Source: Hydrangea macrophylla
Lineage: Eukaryota; Streptophyta; Magnoliopsida; Cornales; Hydrangeaceae
Direction: 5' to 3'
NCBI GenBank assembly: GCA_033977485.1
Contig: CM066988.1
Span: 31,864,001 to 31,928,000, forward strand
DNA: 64,000 nt
Made by a program: the position numbers and the translations under genes. Shown one piece after another: positions 46,261-58,149 of the stretch. The stretch's first letter is position 1; each line of letters starts with the position of its first letter. Under the pieces are notes generated by a model. The model made no database searches. It was not told the origin of the DNA and saw only the letters and a program-made list of their open reading frames with translations.

Positions 46261-46877
46261 TGATACGCCCAGAAATTTTCTTCTATAGTCAAACCTCCAC
46301 GTCAATAGCAAAGGACCCAGATTATCCGGGAGGGAAGCTGATGGCCCACAATTACCGAGGTCTATTGGGTATAACCGCTCAGGATGCGCGCATCGCCCGG
46401 GAATGCGACTCAGCCACTCTCCACGAAGTGCGGTATGACAGCCAAGCTACTCAGCAGTTTCCTAAATCGGTCAGAAGACTAATGGAAGGTGTAGATAGTT
46501 TCCTAAGCCATTTAGGAAACCTCCCACGATTTGTGCTCATCAACTTGTAATTTGAATAGGCTTCCTTATCTAATTAATTACCTATTATGGGTGGTCTCTT
46601 GCACCTATAAAAGGGGCCACTCATCCCCATTAAGGGGATCACATTCTTATCTTATAGAATAGCATACACATTCATCCAATACGCATACACCTGGCCGGTG
46701 TTACTGGTAGTACCGCCCCAATTGTTCGCTCACCAGGCCCGCCAATGATCTGCTAGTGAAGCGCACTGATGCACTCGTGGACGTAGGTCACCTTATTAAC
46801 GAGGTCGAACCACATACAATTGTCTTATCACCATATCTCTCTCCTTAAATTTTTCTTGCCAGTTTTTGGCATCATCA
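46261..46877 (+). repeat. 3' LTR of element F
   Basis: Same length and ends as the 5' LTR, differing at roughly 45 positions. Followed by TATAA. Confidence 0.92.
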
Positions 46878-46988
46878 TATAATAAGACCTGGTATTTCAT
46901 TTCTATATTTGTATAACTTTTTCCTTCTTTTTGTGAAATTTGGGTACCAATCGATTGCCTTGTTTACCAATCTATTGCCACTTTTCAG

Positions 46989-47615
46989 CAGTGTTCTAAA
47001 AATCCCTAGGTGGTAGGCAGACCGCGAGGAGGGGCCTATGGCCTAGGGGACTAGGCGGGGCCTAGGCGAAGGCCTAGTATTTTAAAGCAAAATTTATAAT
47101 ATAGAAACAATTCTAATAGATCAATATGAAAAAAAAGGTCATGTTATCAAATATCAACAAAGTAATTTAAATTGATGCTTACTAACAAACTAAGCTTCCA
47201 ACTCTTCTTCTCCATATTGCTCCAACACTCTCTCTCCATTAGACTCAAACTCATACTCCTCATCACCCTCTTCTTCTGTATCCTTCTGTATCCTCATCAG
47301 ATATAAAATCGACTTCATGAAGTTCTCGTGAGTCATAAGTCGTCTTTAGTCTCTCTCTCTCTCTCTCTCTTGGTAGTCAATTGAATGAATGACTGTGGTG
47401 TGGTGACTTAAGGGATTATTAGGGTTTTTTCCTTATTATTATTTCAATAAATGACAATTCCACCCCTAGGCCTACTGCGCCGGCCTAGGAGGCCTAGACC
47501 GGGCCTAAACCAGGCCTAAATCCTGTGGGATTTTTGCAAGGATTAGGTGAAAATCCAGGCAGTTGGGCAAGGCCTAGGGCATAGGCGGAGGCCTAGGAGG
47601 ATTTTTAGAACACTG
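46989..47615. mobile_element. hAT-type MITE in the Tekay LTR
   Basis: Terminal repeats CAGTGTTCTAAAAATCC (46989-47005) and GGATTTTTAGAACACTG (47599-47615) are perfect reverse complements. They are flanked by an 8-bp duplication CTTTTCAG (46981-46988 and 47616-47623). An 8-bp duplication and CAGTG ends indicate hAT. The subterminal regions carry repeated GGCCTAGG. Non-coding. Confidence 0.93.
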
Positions 47616-47929
47616 CTTTTCAGACACCGATCGACTGCCATTTTACCAATCAATTGCCATTGTACCAACTAAAAGTAATGACGTGGCAACATACCAATCG
47701 ATTGCCATTCTTTCTAATCGATTGCCTTCAAATATCTGTTACCAATCGATTGCCATCTATGCCAATCGATTGGCATAAGCTTATACAAGTTTTCTTCTTT
47801 TCTTTAGCTTTAAACATGTGGCTCTTTCAAACCTCTATATATATGAGATCATTTATGGCCCTTGGGGCTGTTTGTTCAGTCTTGAGAGAGAGATTATATT
47901 ATATACACACATATATCTATATCTAGATA

Positions 47930-47930
<1 letters not shown>

Positions 47931-47967
<37 letters not shown>
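47931..47967. repeat. (AC)n microsatellite
   Basis: About 18 AC units, about 90 bp after the LTR TATA box. A (GAAA)n/(GAA)n tract follows at 48001-48034. Confidence 0.95.
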
Positions 47968-47972
<5 letters not shown>

Positions 47973-48244
47973 TGTCTTAGAAAAAGAAGAGAAGAACAAG
48001 AAGAAAGAAAGAAAGAAAGAAAGAAGAAGAAGAGACAGAGATAGCTGGGTAGAGAGAAGAAGAAGAATAAAAGAGAGAGAGAACTTTGGTTTTCAAAGAA
48101 CACACATACCCAAACACACCCTTGGTGAGTCCTAACTCACTTGGTCCCTTATGTGATGTTTTTACAAGTTATTATGAAGCTTAGATGTGTTAAATGCATG
48201 GTTTTGACATTTATATATGCTGTTTCTACAATCTGCTAGTGAAG

Positions 48245-48395
48245 ACGAAGTGCCAATCGATTGGCATAATTACCAATCGATTACCATCAGTTTGGACCCA
48301 ATCGATTAGATGGAATCCCAATCTATTGGCATCCCAATCGATTGCCATTGTTAGCAATTAATTGACATTATTTTTATCCCAATCGATTGGTGTTG
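48245..48395. repeat. CAATCGATTG motif cluster in the Tekay LTR
   Basis: Six or seven copies of CCAATCGATTGGCA or ACCAATCGATTGCCAT, all near-palindromes around ATCGAT. Further copies at 46948-46980 and 47627-47775 lie on both sides of the hAT element and so belonged to one cluster before it inserted. Confidence 0.8.
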
Positions 48396-48708
48396 GCAGA
48401 ACTTGGATTCCTTTGCCTATTTATTATATTAAAGGTTCAATTATTCGTTTCTCGATTCGGACTTCTGTTATGCGATGTTGGGTTTGATCAGGGATAATGT
48501 GACAACAAAGTTAAGTATGATTAAGAATAATGGATTAAAGGAATGACTTTTGACACCATGTTGATTCTTGTATGAGTTCGATATCCGTTTCTTTTAATCA
48601 GAGTAGTCAGGCCACATTGAGAATTGTCATGTGTTGACGTTAGAACGTAACTAAAGTAGGTTGGGTAAGTTCTGGGAATGGTACGTGGACGGACGTTTGG
48701 TCATGATA

Positions 48709-49022
48709 TGTTCGTAAAAGCGGTGAGCTATGCATATGCTCTTAAAAGCGGTGAGCTGGACCAAGTAGTCCTAAGATAGACCGGATAATCTATGATATGC
48801 TCTTAAAAGTGGTGAGCTGTGTTATATGCTCTTATAAGCGGTGAGCTCGAATGTCTGGTAGATAATGCTGAGTCGTGGCAATAGATGATAAGCCTTGTTC
48901 AAAACTTTGTGTCCCTGAAATGCGGTGAACAGGATACATTGATCTTAAAAGGTGGGGACGGACTGATGTGGAGTCCATGATATGCAGTGAGCTATGTTAT
49001 ACGCTCTTAAAAGCGGTGGATG
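48709..49022 (+). repeat. Irregular tandem repeat GCTCTTAAAAGCGGTGAGCT in the Tekay LTR
   Basis: Six or so copies of a TATGCTCTTAAAAGCGGTGA core, spaced 30-70 bp and interspersed with other sequence. This is not a simple head-to-tail array. Confidence 0.75.
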
Positions 49023-49718
49023 GAATGAAGGTGTATCCCTAGAGATTAAACGATTGAGTATGTTTCATTCAGTCAGAGTATGTTGAATTTCGGTCTTTGA
49101 ATAACAAGACGATAAGGGTTGATTAACGATGTTGAATAAAGGAACAAGATATTATTAATTTTCTAGTAAGATGTTAATTCGTGTTTTTATAAGCTTGTGT
49201 TTACTTCTGATAACTGGTACCTTGTTAGTTTATACTCACTCAGCTCTCAGTAAGCTGATGGCCTTTATTGCCTGGACTTTCCCTGTCCAGACTATCCTGT
49301 ACCTTATTTTACAGGTGACGAAGTCTACAATGATAGTTCCTATCCAGAAGGAGAATACATCGAGGGTGGCCCCACTGATGATGGCTATGCCAGGGAGAAT
49401 TTCTACGCTGATGTTTATGCCAGCTGAAGATTTAAAGATAGTTATTAGTTTCTGATTTTCTATTTAGTTGTTTTGTTATATTTGGTACTTGGGCATATGT
49501 TGCTTCCAAACCTTATATACTTTCGCTGTAGCTTTACTATTGTAATAACTCTGATGCTGGTAATATAATAGGTTTCCTTTATATTACTGTGGGTTATTCT
49601 TTCTGCTATCTAGCTCTTCATGGTGTGAAAGTTAGTGACATTCACCAGTCATTCCCTATGGACCCATAAAGGAAAATTATTTTTCTCTATTTATGTTGTT
49701 CCGGGGTGTGACACATCG

Positions 49719-50118
49719 TCATCATCTCTAGTAATACCTTCTGGAAATACAAAACTTCCTAACACATAACCTTAATCAGGAATTGATTTCCTAAGATTGA
49801 AATGTTCTATGGAAGCTACCATGCAAAGGTTGGGTTTTGGTCAGATAAGGGACCCTTGACACACATCCGATAGGATGCTTTATATATCAAATCATGGTAC
49901 GAGATCAAGGGTGATCACATAGTCCCATGATAACTTGACCGATCGAGTTACCCCGAGTCTCCAAGGTCATAGTTTCGTGCAATCGACTAGTGAGACATGC
50001 AAGTGCAATGCAACGGGCGCACAAAAATTAATTAATTCGATTAAAAGGATGCTTTCAAGTCTAATCCTCGAGTGAACCCAAAATAAAAATTCTGGTTTGC
50101 GAAACCAGAGATTCTGGG
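49719..50118 (-). other. 5' leader of element G adjacent to the primer binding site
   Basis: Non-coding, resuming the sequence interrupted at 33256. No open frame of note. Confidence 0.55.
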
Positions 50119-50141
50119 TTCGATCCCCAGCAGAGTCACCA
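50119..50141 (-). promoter_or_regulatory. Primer binding site of element G, with extended tRNA likeness
   Basis: The plus strand TTCGATCCCCAGCAGAGTCA + CCA reads as a tRNA 3' end, three bases from LTR B. Upstream, 50114-50130 forms a perfect T-arm (CTGGG, TTCGATC, CCCAG), and 50093-50109 an anticodon-like hairpin. Confidence 0.75.
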
Positions 50142-50144
50142 GAT

Positions 50145-52876
50145 TGTGGATATCACAATTTTCTTACCCACAGCTTTTTAAAATCTTTTTCACATTTAAA
50201 ATTCAAATACGAGTCGCCACTTAATTTTTAAAAGGAAAATTAAGCATGTCAAAATATCATTACAAAAGCATGTCAAAAAGGGTGTAAGATTGCTAACGAC
50301 AAAATATCATTCATAAACCACATAATTCAGGTAGCTAACAAGATGATGTGCAGATAGAGAACTAGGAAGCTTACCCGGGATTCAGCTGCAATTCTGAAAC
50401 GTGTAATGCATACAAAAAGTAGAAATCCTAATAAAAGGTCTCTAATCACACATATACACATAAGGCAAATCTTAATTCTAAGGTATAGCGCATGAGGTAA
50501 AAAAATCAATAAAATTAAGAAATTAAATAAGCTAAAGAGGGTTTTGAGAAATCATACCTTAATAGCGCTACAAAACAAAGGGTTAGTCCATATGCTTTAG
50601 ATCAGATATAATCTTAAATAACATTCCTAAACTTCTAGCTTAAATCTATCAAGTATGAAAGGTAATGTCCAACATCTCTATAGATATACAAGTCTCAACT
50701 AGGAGCCAATGTAATGTCCATATAGAGGTGGCATAGTCCCAACATGGTCACAAGGAACTCATAATTAGGTTCAATCAAATGCAATTTAATCTAAAAAAAA
50801 TGAAACCTAATTACAAGTATCAAACCACATGGATGAATACATATAGATATATAAACATGAACAAGAATAAGCTATGAATTATTCATTGATTTGGATCATT
50901 TAGCCTTTGTATTTAAGTTTAATTGATCATTATTAAAAAATGGTTTAAGCTTTAGGTCATGGAAAAGTCATTTGGACCATTATTTACAAAGTTGGTCAAA
51001 TCTGTCATAAAATTTTGAAAATTACAGAGAACAGACCAGAACTTCAAAAAAGGAAAAAGCATGCTTCCCATGGTTTGATGTCGGTGAATTTTGGATACAA
51101 GATGCCTCTATGAGTCTAGTTTCCAACCTAAAAACAAAAAAAATCAAAGATCAACGGCTCAATCTCTGGGAAAAAAGCAAAAACTAGACGTCACTCAGAG
51201 GTTTGCAAATCTCTGTCTAGAGATTTTGTACGATTTTCTAAAACTAGTAAACAAATCAGAATCACTTTGATCTTTTTAGAGGATCTTATTAAAAAAAACT
51301 TCATATAAAAAATTATTTGAAGCAAAGAATGCCTGATTAAAGCTTGGATTTACTCATTTCAAAAAGGTGTTACTGTTATGAAATTCTAGACAGATTATGA
51401 TTATCTCACAAAACTCATGACCAAACCATTTTAAACATGAAATCTCATTAAAACAAAAATCACAGTGGTAAAACTTTGTGTTATTGAACTCTCCAATTGG
51501 TTTCATTCAATTCCAACGATTTGTTATTTAACTAAAAATCTTTGATCAAAACTGGTTCATGAATTCATTGCTCCACTTTTGGGATCATCACCCTTTTGGT
51601 ACATCTACCAACCAAGCCATGGACATTGGCTAATCCTAATCTAATTGGAGATATGAGAATGACTATAACTTGTGAATTCTGAAAGGATATAGAGAAAATC
51701 CCATGAAACTCCAAGTTAGAGAATCCAAGTCATAAGTGTGGACTTGGACCCATCTACTTGTTTATAAATGATGATCAAAACTTGGCTGCCATGTAAAGCA
51801 TAAGCTTACATGGAATCAAAAGATCAAACTCAAGAGCCTTCAAGAGAGATATTGAAGATCTCCAAGAATCTCAAGAGAAAAGCATAAAAAAGAAGAAATA
51901 AGATAAAAACTAAGAGAGCAAGTGCTCTAAATCTACCAAGGAATCGTTTAGAAAACTTATTTACTTCAAGTTCATAAGCATTATTGATCCAAACCAAAGA
52001 AAGAAACAAAAGAATGAAAACATAACTAAAATTTAGAGGATCACCTCCAACTATCCTCAAACTTCTATAGTTTGAAAGTCTTCCAAGCTCTTCACAATGT
52101 TCTTTTCATAACCTCACTTAAAGTTCTTCTCTCTAACCTAAAATTCTTTTTATTTTTCCTTTAAAATTCTCCAAGATTTCTCTCTCAATCCTTCCTTCTC
52201 AAAAGTGTTTAGTAGTCCCTCCCTTTCCAATGAAGATACTCCTTATATAGGCAATTTTTAAAAAGGTATTTCTATATTTTCAAGGGTAAAGCCCTAATTT
52301 CGAATGTCCTTTTGAAGTTAAAAAGTGCACTATTGCAAAGCTGGCAATCATAAAAATGTGGCACTCAACGGAGATGGAAGTGGCACTCAATAAGTGCCGG
52401 AGCGGCACTCACTGAATGCCGGCGAGACATTCACTGAATACCGATGCGGCATTCAATGAATGCCGCGGACAACTCTGTAGACTGCCGCCTTTTCTGGAAT
52501 TATGATTTTTATGGCATTTGATGCATTTTTGTGGCTATCAGTGACTGCTGTTGCGGCACTTACTGACTGCCATATGGCAATTAGAGAGTGCCACACCGGC
52601 AACCCGTAACTATCGCAATTTGGGCTATGTGCCATTATCTTCTATTCTCTCTTTTTCTTTTGAAAAGGTTTTCTTTGAAGAATTTTCCAAAACTGGTAGT
52701 TAACACCCGAATTATCTTGATCACCAGGTCTTTATCTTTTTTTGTGAAAATTTTATCGCCATCAGAGAACCTTCTGAAGAGCCTGAAACACTTTAATTTT
52801 ACCAGACTTTGTCATCATCGGACTTGGAGGTGATACTCCCCTTAATTCGATTGTTTGGTCAAAATCGGAGTGTCCA
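50145..52876 (-). repeat. LTR B (5' LTR of element G)
   Basis: The plus strand starts TGTGGATATCAC and ends near GGAGTGTCCA. Highly similar to LTR A, with a deletion of about 200 bp corresponding to 23065-23270. Minus-strand TATA box 52241-52250 and box cluster 52350-52600, including a ten-base-arm palindrome around CGGCATTCAATGAATGCCG (52447-52465). Confidence 0.85.
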
Positions 52877-53720
52877 TAACTGCATCAATCTTAGATGAGT
52901 CCACAGAGATAACATCCTGGGATATAACATGTCCTAAGAATTTAACCTCCTATAGCTAGAATTCACACTTTCTGAACTTTACATACAACTTACTATTTTT
53001 GAGCGTTTGCAAAGCAATCTGTAATTGCTGGTCCTCCTCAGTCTTCGAGTAGATCAAGATGTCATCGATGAATACTATAATGAATTGATCTAGATATGGT
53101 CTAAATACTCTATTTATTAAGTCCATAAATACTATTGGGGCATTCGCCATTCCAAAAGGCATAACAAGAAACTCATAATGTCCGTACCTTGTCCTGAATG
53201 CAATCTTCGACACATCCTCTGATCGAACTAATAACTGATGATATCCTGACCGTAGATAAATCTTATAAAAGATCTTTGATCCTTGAAATTGGTCAAATAA
53301 ATCATCTATCTATGGAAGTGGATATCTATTCTTGATCATAACCTTATTCAACTCTCTATAGTCGATACAGAGTCGAAGCGTCCCATCCTTTTTCTTCACA
53401 AACAGTATCGGTGCTCCCTATGGCTTGGGCAAATAAAGCCTAAATCCTCAAGTTTTTGAACTTGCTTCTTTAGTTTCAACATCTCAATTGGTGCCATCGT
53501 GTACGGAGTCTTAGAAATTGGCAATGTTCCAGGTGCTAGTTCCATGCAAAAGTCTATTTCTCTCTTCAGTAGAAATCCTTTAATATCCTGGAAAATGTCC
53601 TTAAAATCCTGTATGGTAGGATTTTGGTCCACAATAGGTTCCATACTCGTACTTTCAACTACAGCTACACAACTTGTAAGGAACAAGTCGCTTGTTGGTT
53701 GTCACTGAAATCTGATCATA
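52877..53720 (-). pseudogene. Chromovirus (Tekay-like) reverse transcriptase
   Basis: Minus-strand frames encode LEDLGFICPSH-like and PYTMAPIEMLKLKKQ, the start of gypsy reverse transcriptase, then [19 protein letters not shown] and the catalytic [10 protein letters not shown] (53080-53051). The rest of RT, RNase H and integrase are missing, because the sequence is cut by LTR B at 52876. Stops and frame changes (around 53400 and 53215-53395) show decay. Confidence 0.85.
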
Positions 53721-55262
53721 ACATGTCCTAGTATCATAAACACAATGTCCATATAGGATAAACCAAGTTTGCATCGTACTTGGTAAGCCAATCTATTCCT
53801 AGAAAAATGTCAGAATCTGAAATTGACAGAACTACCAAGTCTGCTGTGAGATTCCTATCCTCCAGGGTCAAGGGATAATCCTTGCACACCTTACCAAACT
53901 TAATAGTCATTCCCTATGGTGACACAACATTAAGTGTCGACTCAAGAGCCTGGGGTTCTAAATGCAACAAACGCACAATCTTAACAGCAATAAATGAACG
54001 TGCAGCACTAGTATCGAATAAAGCCTTAACTTGATTATGAAAGAGTACAAGAACCTTCTAGATGCTACTATTAATTAGAGTTAATGCTTGCTTCTGTGGG
54101 AATGAGAATTCATCCGTGTCTAATATGGGGGTCCTTGGATTCCTTAAACTGGGGCTCCATAGTATCTGCTGTTCATTAGCATTAAAGCTTGGTTCTGTGG
54201 GAATGATGGCATTCATTCGTGTCTGATCTGGGGGTCCTTGAATTCCTTAAACTGGGGCCCCATATTATTCCCCGTGTGGTGCGCGACAATCCCTGCTCAA
54301 ATGACTTGGTTTCGCTACAATTATAGAAAAACTTATCATTACGACGGTGGGTCTTGGGAGTAGTGCAATTCCTTGCGATATGTCCTAATTTCCCATAGTG
54401 AAACATCCTCTATCGTTCGATGGTGGGCAGTAAGCAGCACCTCAGGTAGTGATACTTGCTGTCGATACTGCTGGGGTCAAGAATAAACCTGTTGAGGCTT
54501 CCTGGTTCCATCCCAGGTTCACTTGTTGCCTTGATAATTACCTTGTGGTCTCCAACCTTGGATATTCCTTGATGATGGATTCTGAAAACTCCTTTGCTGA
54601 AAGTTCCTCGATGACTGAGGTCGGTTCAATGGTTTTTGAATTGGATAAGCGTCCTTCTCCAATCCCATAGTAAATATGATAATTCCTTTAAATGACTGAT
54701 TCAAATGGCCGACATTATATGCCTGAGGTAGGGGTTAAGTCCTTGGTGGAACCCCTTAACCTTCTTTTGAGTCGTGTCTATCATATGTTGAGCAAATTGA
54801 GATAGACATTCAAACTGCGTTGTGTATTTCCCATATAGCCCATCCTCCCTGGACTAAACTAAGAAAGTTCTTCTGTTATTAATCCTTCTCGTCTTCTAGA
54901 AAACACTTCTCCAGAAACCTGCCCTTAAGCGTCTCGCAAGGTATCACCCTTTTATGTTCATTCCAACAGTGGTTCTCTCAGCCTCTGACCAGTCTGCGGT
55001 AGCATAGGTTAATATCAATTCCATCTCTCGTATCCCTTGCTGCACTTTCCATGGCTCTATCAATCTATCGAACTTCTCAGGATGTAGTCCATGGAAACAT
55101 TCTAATAACTTGTCCCTGGTCTGTCTTGGCGGAGGTGGTGCAATAGGATACTGGACAGGTGGCTGACTTGTGGCATGGTTGTAGGTATCCCCCACATGCT
55201 CCATTCTTTGCATAAATGCCTCGAAGACATCTGACGGAGCCATACCATCTGGTGATCTAGTG
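53721..55262 (-). pseudogene. Chromovirus gag and protease
   Basis: The frame from 55243 starts with MAPSDVFEAFMQRME and runs into CFHGLHPEKFD-type gag (KFDRLIEPWK). The degenerate knuckle FHYGKLGHIARNC has lost its first Cys pair (54395-54360). Protease remnants lie at about 54000-53740 (SDIFLGIDWLTKYDA). A tandem duplication of about 104 bp lies in the gag-protease linker (54080-54165 and 54183-54266). Several stops. Confidence 0.75.
54080..54270. repeat. Local tandem duplication in chromovirus gag
   Basis: GCTTGCTTCTGTGGGAATGA.. and GCTTGGTTCTGTGGGAATGA.. start two copies of about 85 bp, about 104 bp apart, both ending CTTAAACTGGGG(C)CCCATA. Confidence 0.8.
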
Positions 55263-55457
55263 ATGTGTACCTACAAAAGGCCTATGGATTAGCTGAAAGT
55301 CTTCTCGGAGAAACAAAATCATAGATGAGATGAACTAATAGTTCTACTAATCAGCATATATCAATTCAATCATACCACAGATATATCAAAAGTACTGCTC
55401 GTATATTTGTAACAAAAGATGTATCACGGAGGATATAATAGTCAAACTGTGTACCGT
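55263..55457 (-). other. Leader of the chromovirus, interrupted by LTR D
   Basis: Non-coding. Sequence upstream of the gag start on the minus strand. No LTR is visible before copy D begins at 55458. Confidence 0.4.
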
Positions 55458-58140
55458 TGTAGACATCCCAATTTTGATCAACTGTCGAATTCAAGGGATA
55501 ATTATCTCTAAAACCAATGACAATAATGTTTGACAAAATTCAAAGATCTTTAAAGTGATCAAGCTCTTCAAAAGTTTCTTCAGTCCCGTTAAAATTTTCA
55601 AGAGAAAGAGAGAGAGAGAGACAAGGGAATTCTTGGGTGTAGAATATGTATGGGAAAAGTAAAAAAATCAGTCTGAAAAATATAATAAAAATGGATGTTA
55701 TTTTTATAAAAGAAACTGAAAAAGAAAAAGAATTTCAAAAGGAAAAAGAAGAAAAAAACTGAAAAAGAAAAAGAAAAAGAATTTCAAAAGAAAAAGTATA
55801 TATATAAAGACGAGGCGACATACGGCGAACACTCACTGAGTGCCGTGACGGCAGTTCGTAAGTGGCGCCCGCTGTAATAGACTATTTTTTAAAAATAAAT
55901 ATTTAGCACCCAAAGATGCCATTGCACATGGGAGATCATCTTGAATTTACTAACCTCTCAAGATTGGTCTATATAAGGAGATATATATCTCCATTACAAT
56001 AGAGACAATTTTGGAGATAACAATTTGGAGAGATACAGAGAATCGAGAAAAATGATTTGTGAAGGAAGTCATTAAAGGAGCTTGAAGAACTTAAAGGAGA
56101 GCTTGAAGGCTTTGAAGATCTTCATCAAAACAAGAGAAAATCTGAGAATGTTTTTAAAGCAATCCTCTAATTCTAGTTAGTTTTAGTCTAAATTCAATCA
56201 TAATTCATAGAATTATTGGATCTTCTACACAATATTTAAAAAGTCTCTTCCCACCTCATTTCATCACACACCACTTGAATTGTAATTGAATTCTCATCTA
56301 TTTCTTGATTTGGATCTAGTTGATCATGAGTTGAGTTGAGTTTTGAAATAAGCTTCTTGAAAGAAAATTTGCTTTGGATCATCAATTGATTTAGATTTTA
56401 ATTCTCTTTGTTTATGCTCTTCTTTTGAGATTCACGAGATCTTCAATATCTCACTTGAACTCTCTAATTTGGATCCTTTAATTTTCTATAAATTTATGAT
56501 TTATATGCGAATTAAAGTTGATCATAGTTATATTTATACATAATTGGTGGATCCAAGTCTTTGTTCATGATTTGGGTCCTCCAATTTGAAGTTTCATGGA
56601 ATTCTCTCCATATTCCAATGAGATTCATGTAGATTATGTGTATTTAGTCTCCAAGGACCAATAATTTGTGAAGAGGTAATCAAATTAAGTCTTAATTCCT
56701 TAAGGATCATAAACTTGAGATATGATGAGATAGGAATTAGGTTTAAGAAGAGCCAATTTTCTTGGCTTGATGATTTGGGTTCAACAAAGAAATGACAATT
56801 CAACAATGGTGTAGTGATTCCAATGACAACTTGTGATCAAAGATTTTTAGTTAAATCATGATCCGTTGGAATCGGATGAGACCAATTAGAATCTGTCCTT
56901 AATTTATAGATATACCACTATAATTTTTGTTTTGATGAGATTATATGGCTAATATGGCTTGGTCACGGGTTTTGCAACCCATTTGTTCTCTGTCCAGAAT
57001 TTCAGAACAGTAACATCTTTTTAAATTGATTAGATCAGAGCCATAAACATGCATTTTGAGATTTAATTTTCCATGAAGTTAAATTTGTTCATATGATCCC
57101 ATAAAAAGATTGAAGTGATTTAGATTCGTTTACTATTTTTAGAAAATCACATAAAATCTCTGGACAGAAGTTGATAAATTCTAAGTAGTGTCTGATCATG
57201 ATCCAATTCCCAGAGATTGGACCATTTGATATTTGATTTTCTTTTTGGGTTAGAAACTAGACATGCAGAGGTATTACATACTAAAAAATCATTGAAATCA
57301 AGCCATGAGAACTATGTTTTTTCTATTTTTTAATCTCAGGTTTCTTCTCTTAAATTCTGGGAACCTGAGGCAGATTTGGTAAATCTTGCTAGCTTTGATC
57401 CAAATGGTTTTCTAATGCCTTAAGGCTTGAAATATGTTTTGATTTTGATTAATTGAACTCAAATCCAGAGGCTAAATGATTCAAATCAATGAATGATTTA
57501 TAGCTTGTTCTTGTTCATGCATTCATTATATTCAAATGTGTAATTTATGACATTTGTTTGCATTGTGATAAACAATTGGTTGAGTTTAGTCATGGATTCC
57601 TTTGAATCATGTTGAGATTGTATCATCCCTATATGGACATTACATTGGCTCCTAGTTGAGACTTGTATATCTATAGGGATGCTATGGTTTCGGAAAATTG
57701 GAAGGAATTCTTGATTCTGTCAAACTTTCTCCATGTTTGTTAGATTTTAAGCTAGGAGTTTGGTACAATTTGATATTATGTTGTGTTCAAAGCATGTGGA
57801 CTAACCCCTTGTTTTATAGCGCTATGGAGGTACAATTTCTCTACTTTTCTCTAATTTATTTTATTTCTTGATTTTATTGATTTTTCGACTTCATGCGCGA
57901 CACCTTAGATTAGGGTTTGCCTTATGTGTATATATATGCTAGAGGCTCTTTTTTTTTTTTTTTTTTTAGATTTTCTATTTATTTGCATGCATTACATGTT
58001 TTCCATTTCGCGGTTGGATCCCGGGTAAGTTCTCTTGTTCCTTATTTGCATATCAATTTTCCTTGGTAGTTGAACGATGTGATTTTGTATGTCGTTTTAT
58101 CATTAGCAATCTTATACCCCTTTCGATATGCTTTTGAAAC
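55458..58140 (+). repeat. LTR D (5' LTR of a TAT-lineage element)
   Basis: Starts TGTAGACATCCC after ACCGT. Collinear with LTR C, with a reduced box cluster (55821-55875) and TATA box (55969-55977). It lacks the last approximately 330 bp and the TATCCACA end found in A, B and C. The sequence breaks off near 58140 after CCCCTTTCGATATGCTTTTG and passes straight into gag, so the LTR end, the PBS and the start of gag are deleted. Confidence 0.75.
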
Positions 58141-58149
58141 TAGAAGTAT

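Larger units (their letters stand above)
33291..46877 (+). mobile_element. Element F: TAT/Retand-like LTR retrotransposon with antisense ORF
   Basis: LTRs 33291-33907 and 46261-46877, both 617 bp, with TG...CA ends and target duplication TATAA (33286-33290 and 46878-46882). Order: PBS, gag, protease, RT, RNase H, second RNase H, integrase, tandem repeat, antisense ORF, PPT, LTR. LTR identity is about 92-93% by eye. Numerous stops make it non-functional. Confidence 0.93.
46883..49713 (+). repeat. Tekay-type solo LTR, main part
   Basis: Continues the 33262-33290 piece and ends TTCCGGGGTGTGACA, followed by the target duplication CATCG (49714-49718). About 2.86 kb with its first piece. TATA box TATATATATG at 47834-47843. 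Includes a hAT-type MITE, clustered CAATCGATTG motifs, and AC, GAAA and GCTCTTAAAAGCGGTGA repeats. The small open frames here arise from the repeats. No internal region remains. Confidence 0.9.
22966..52876 (-). mobile_element. Element G: non-autonomous TAT-lineage retrotransposon, interrupted by nested insertions
   Basis: Bounded by related LTRs in the same leftward orientation (A, 22966-25923; B, 50145-52876), with a primer binding site next to B and a polypurine tract next to A. Removing the nested block 33262-49718 leaves about 13.5 kb. Only a gag-like region (31177-32266) is coding, and no pol is present. The flanks do not show a matching target duplication: ACTAC before A, TAACT after B. 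The A-B pairing is therefore an inference from order, orientation, and the shared PBS/PPT logic. Confidence 0.7.

Noticed and set aside
47894..48135. Open frames over the AC/GAAA repeats
   Set aside because: Microsatellite translation only.
50085..50141. A functional tRNA gene
   Set aside because: Only a 3' half is present; no D-arm, 5' acceptor strand or pol III terminator was found, and the position next to an LTR fits a primer binding site.
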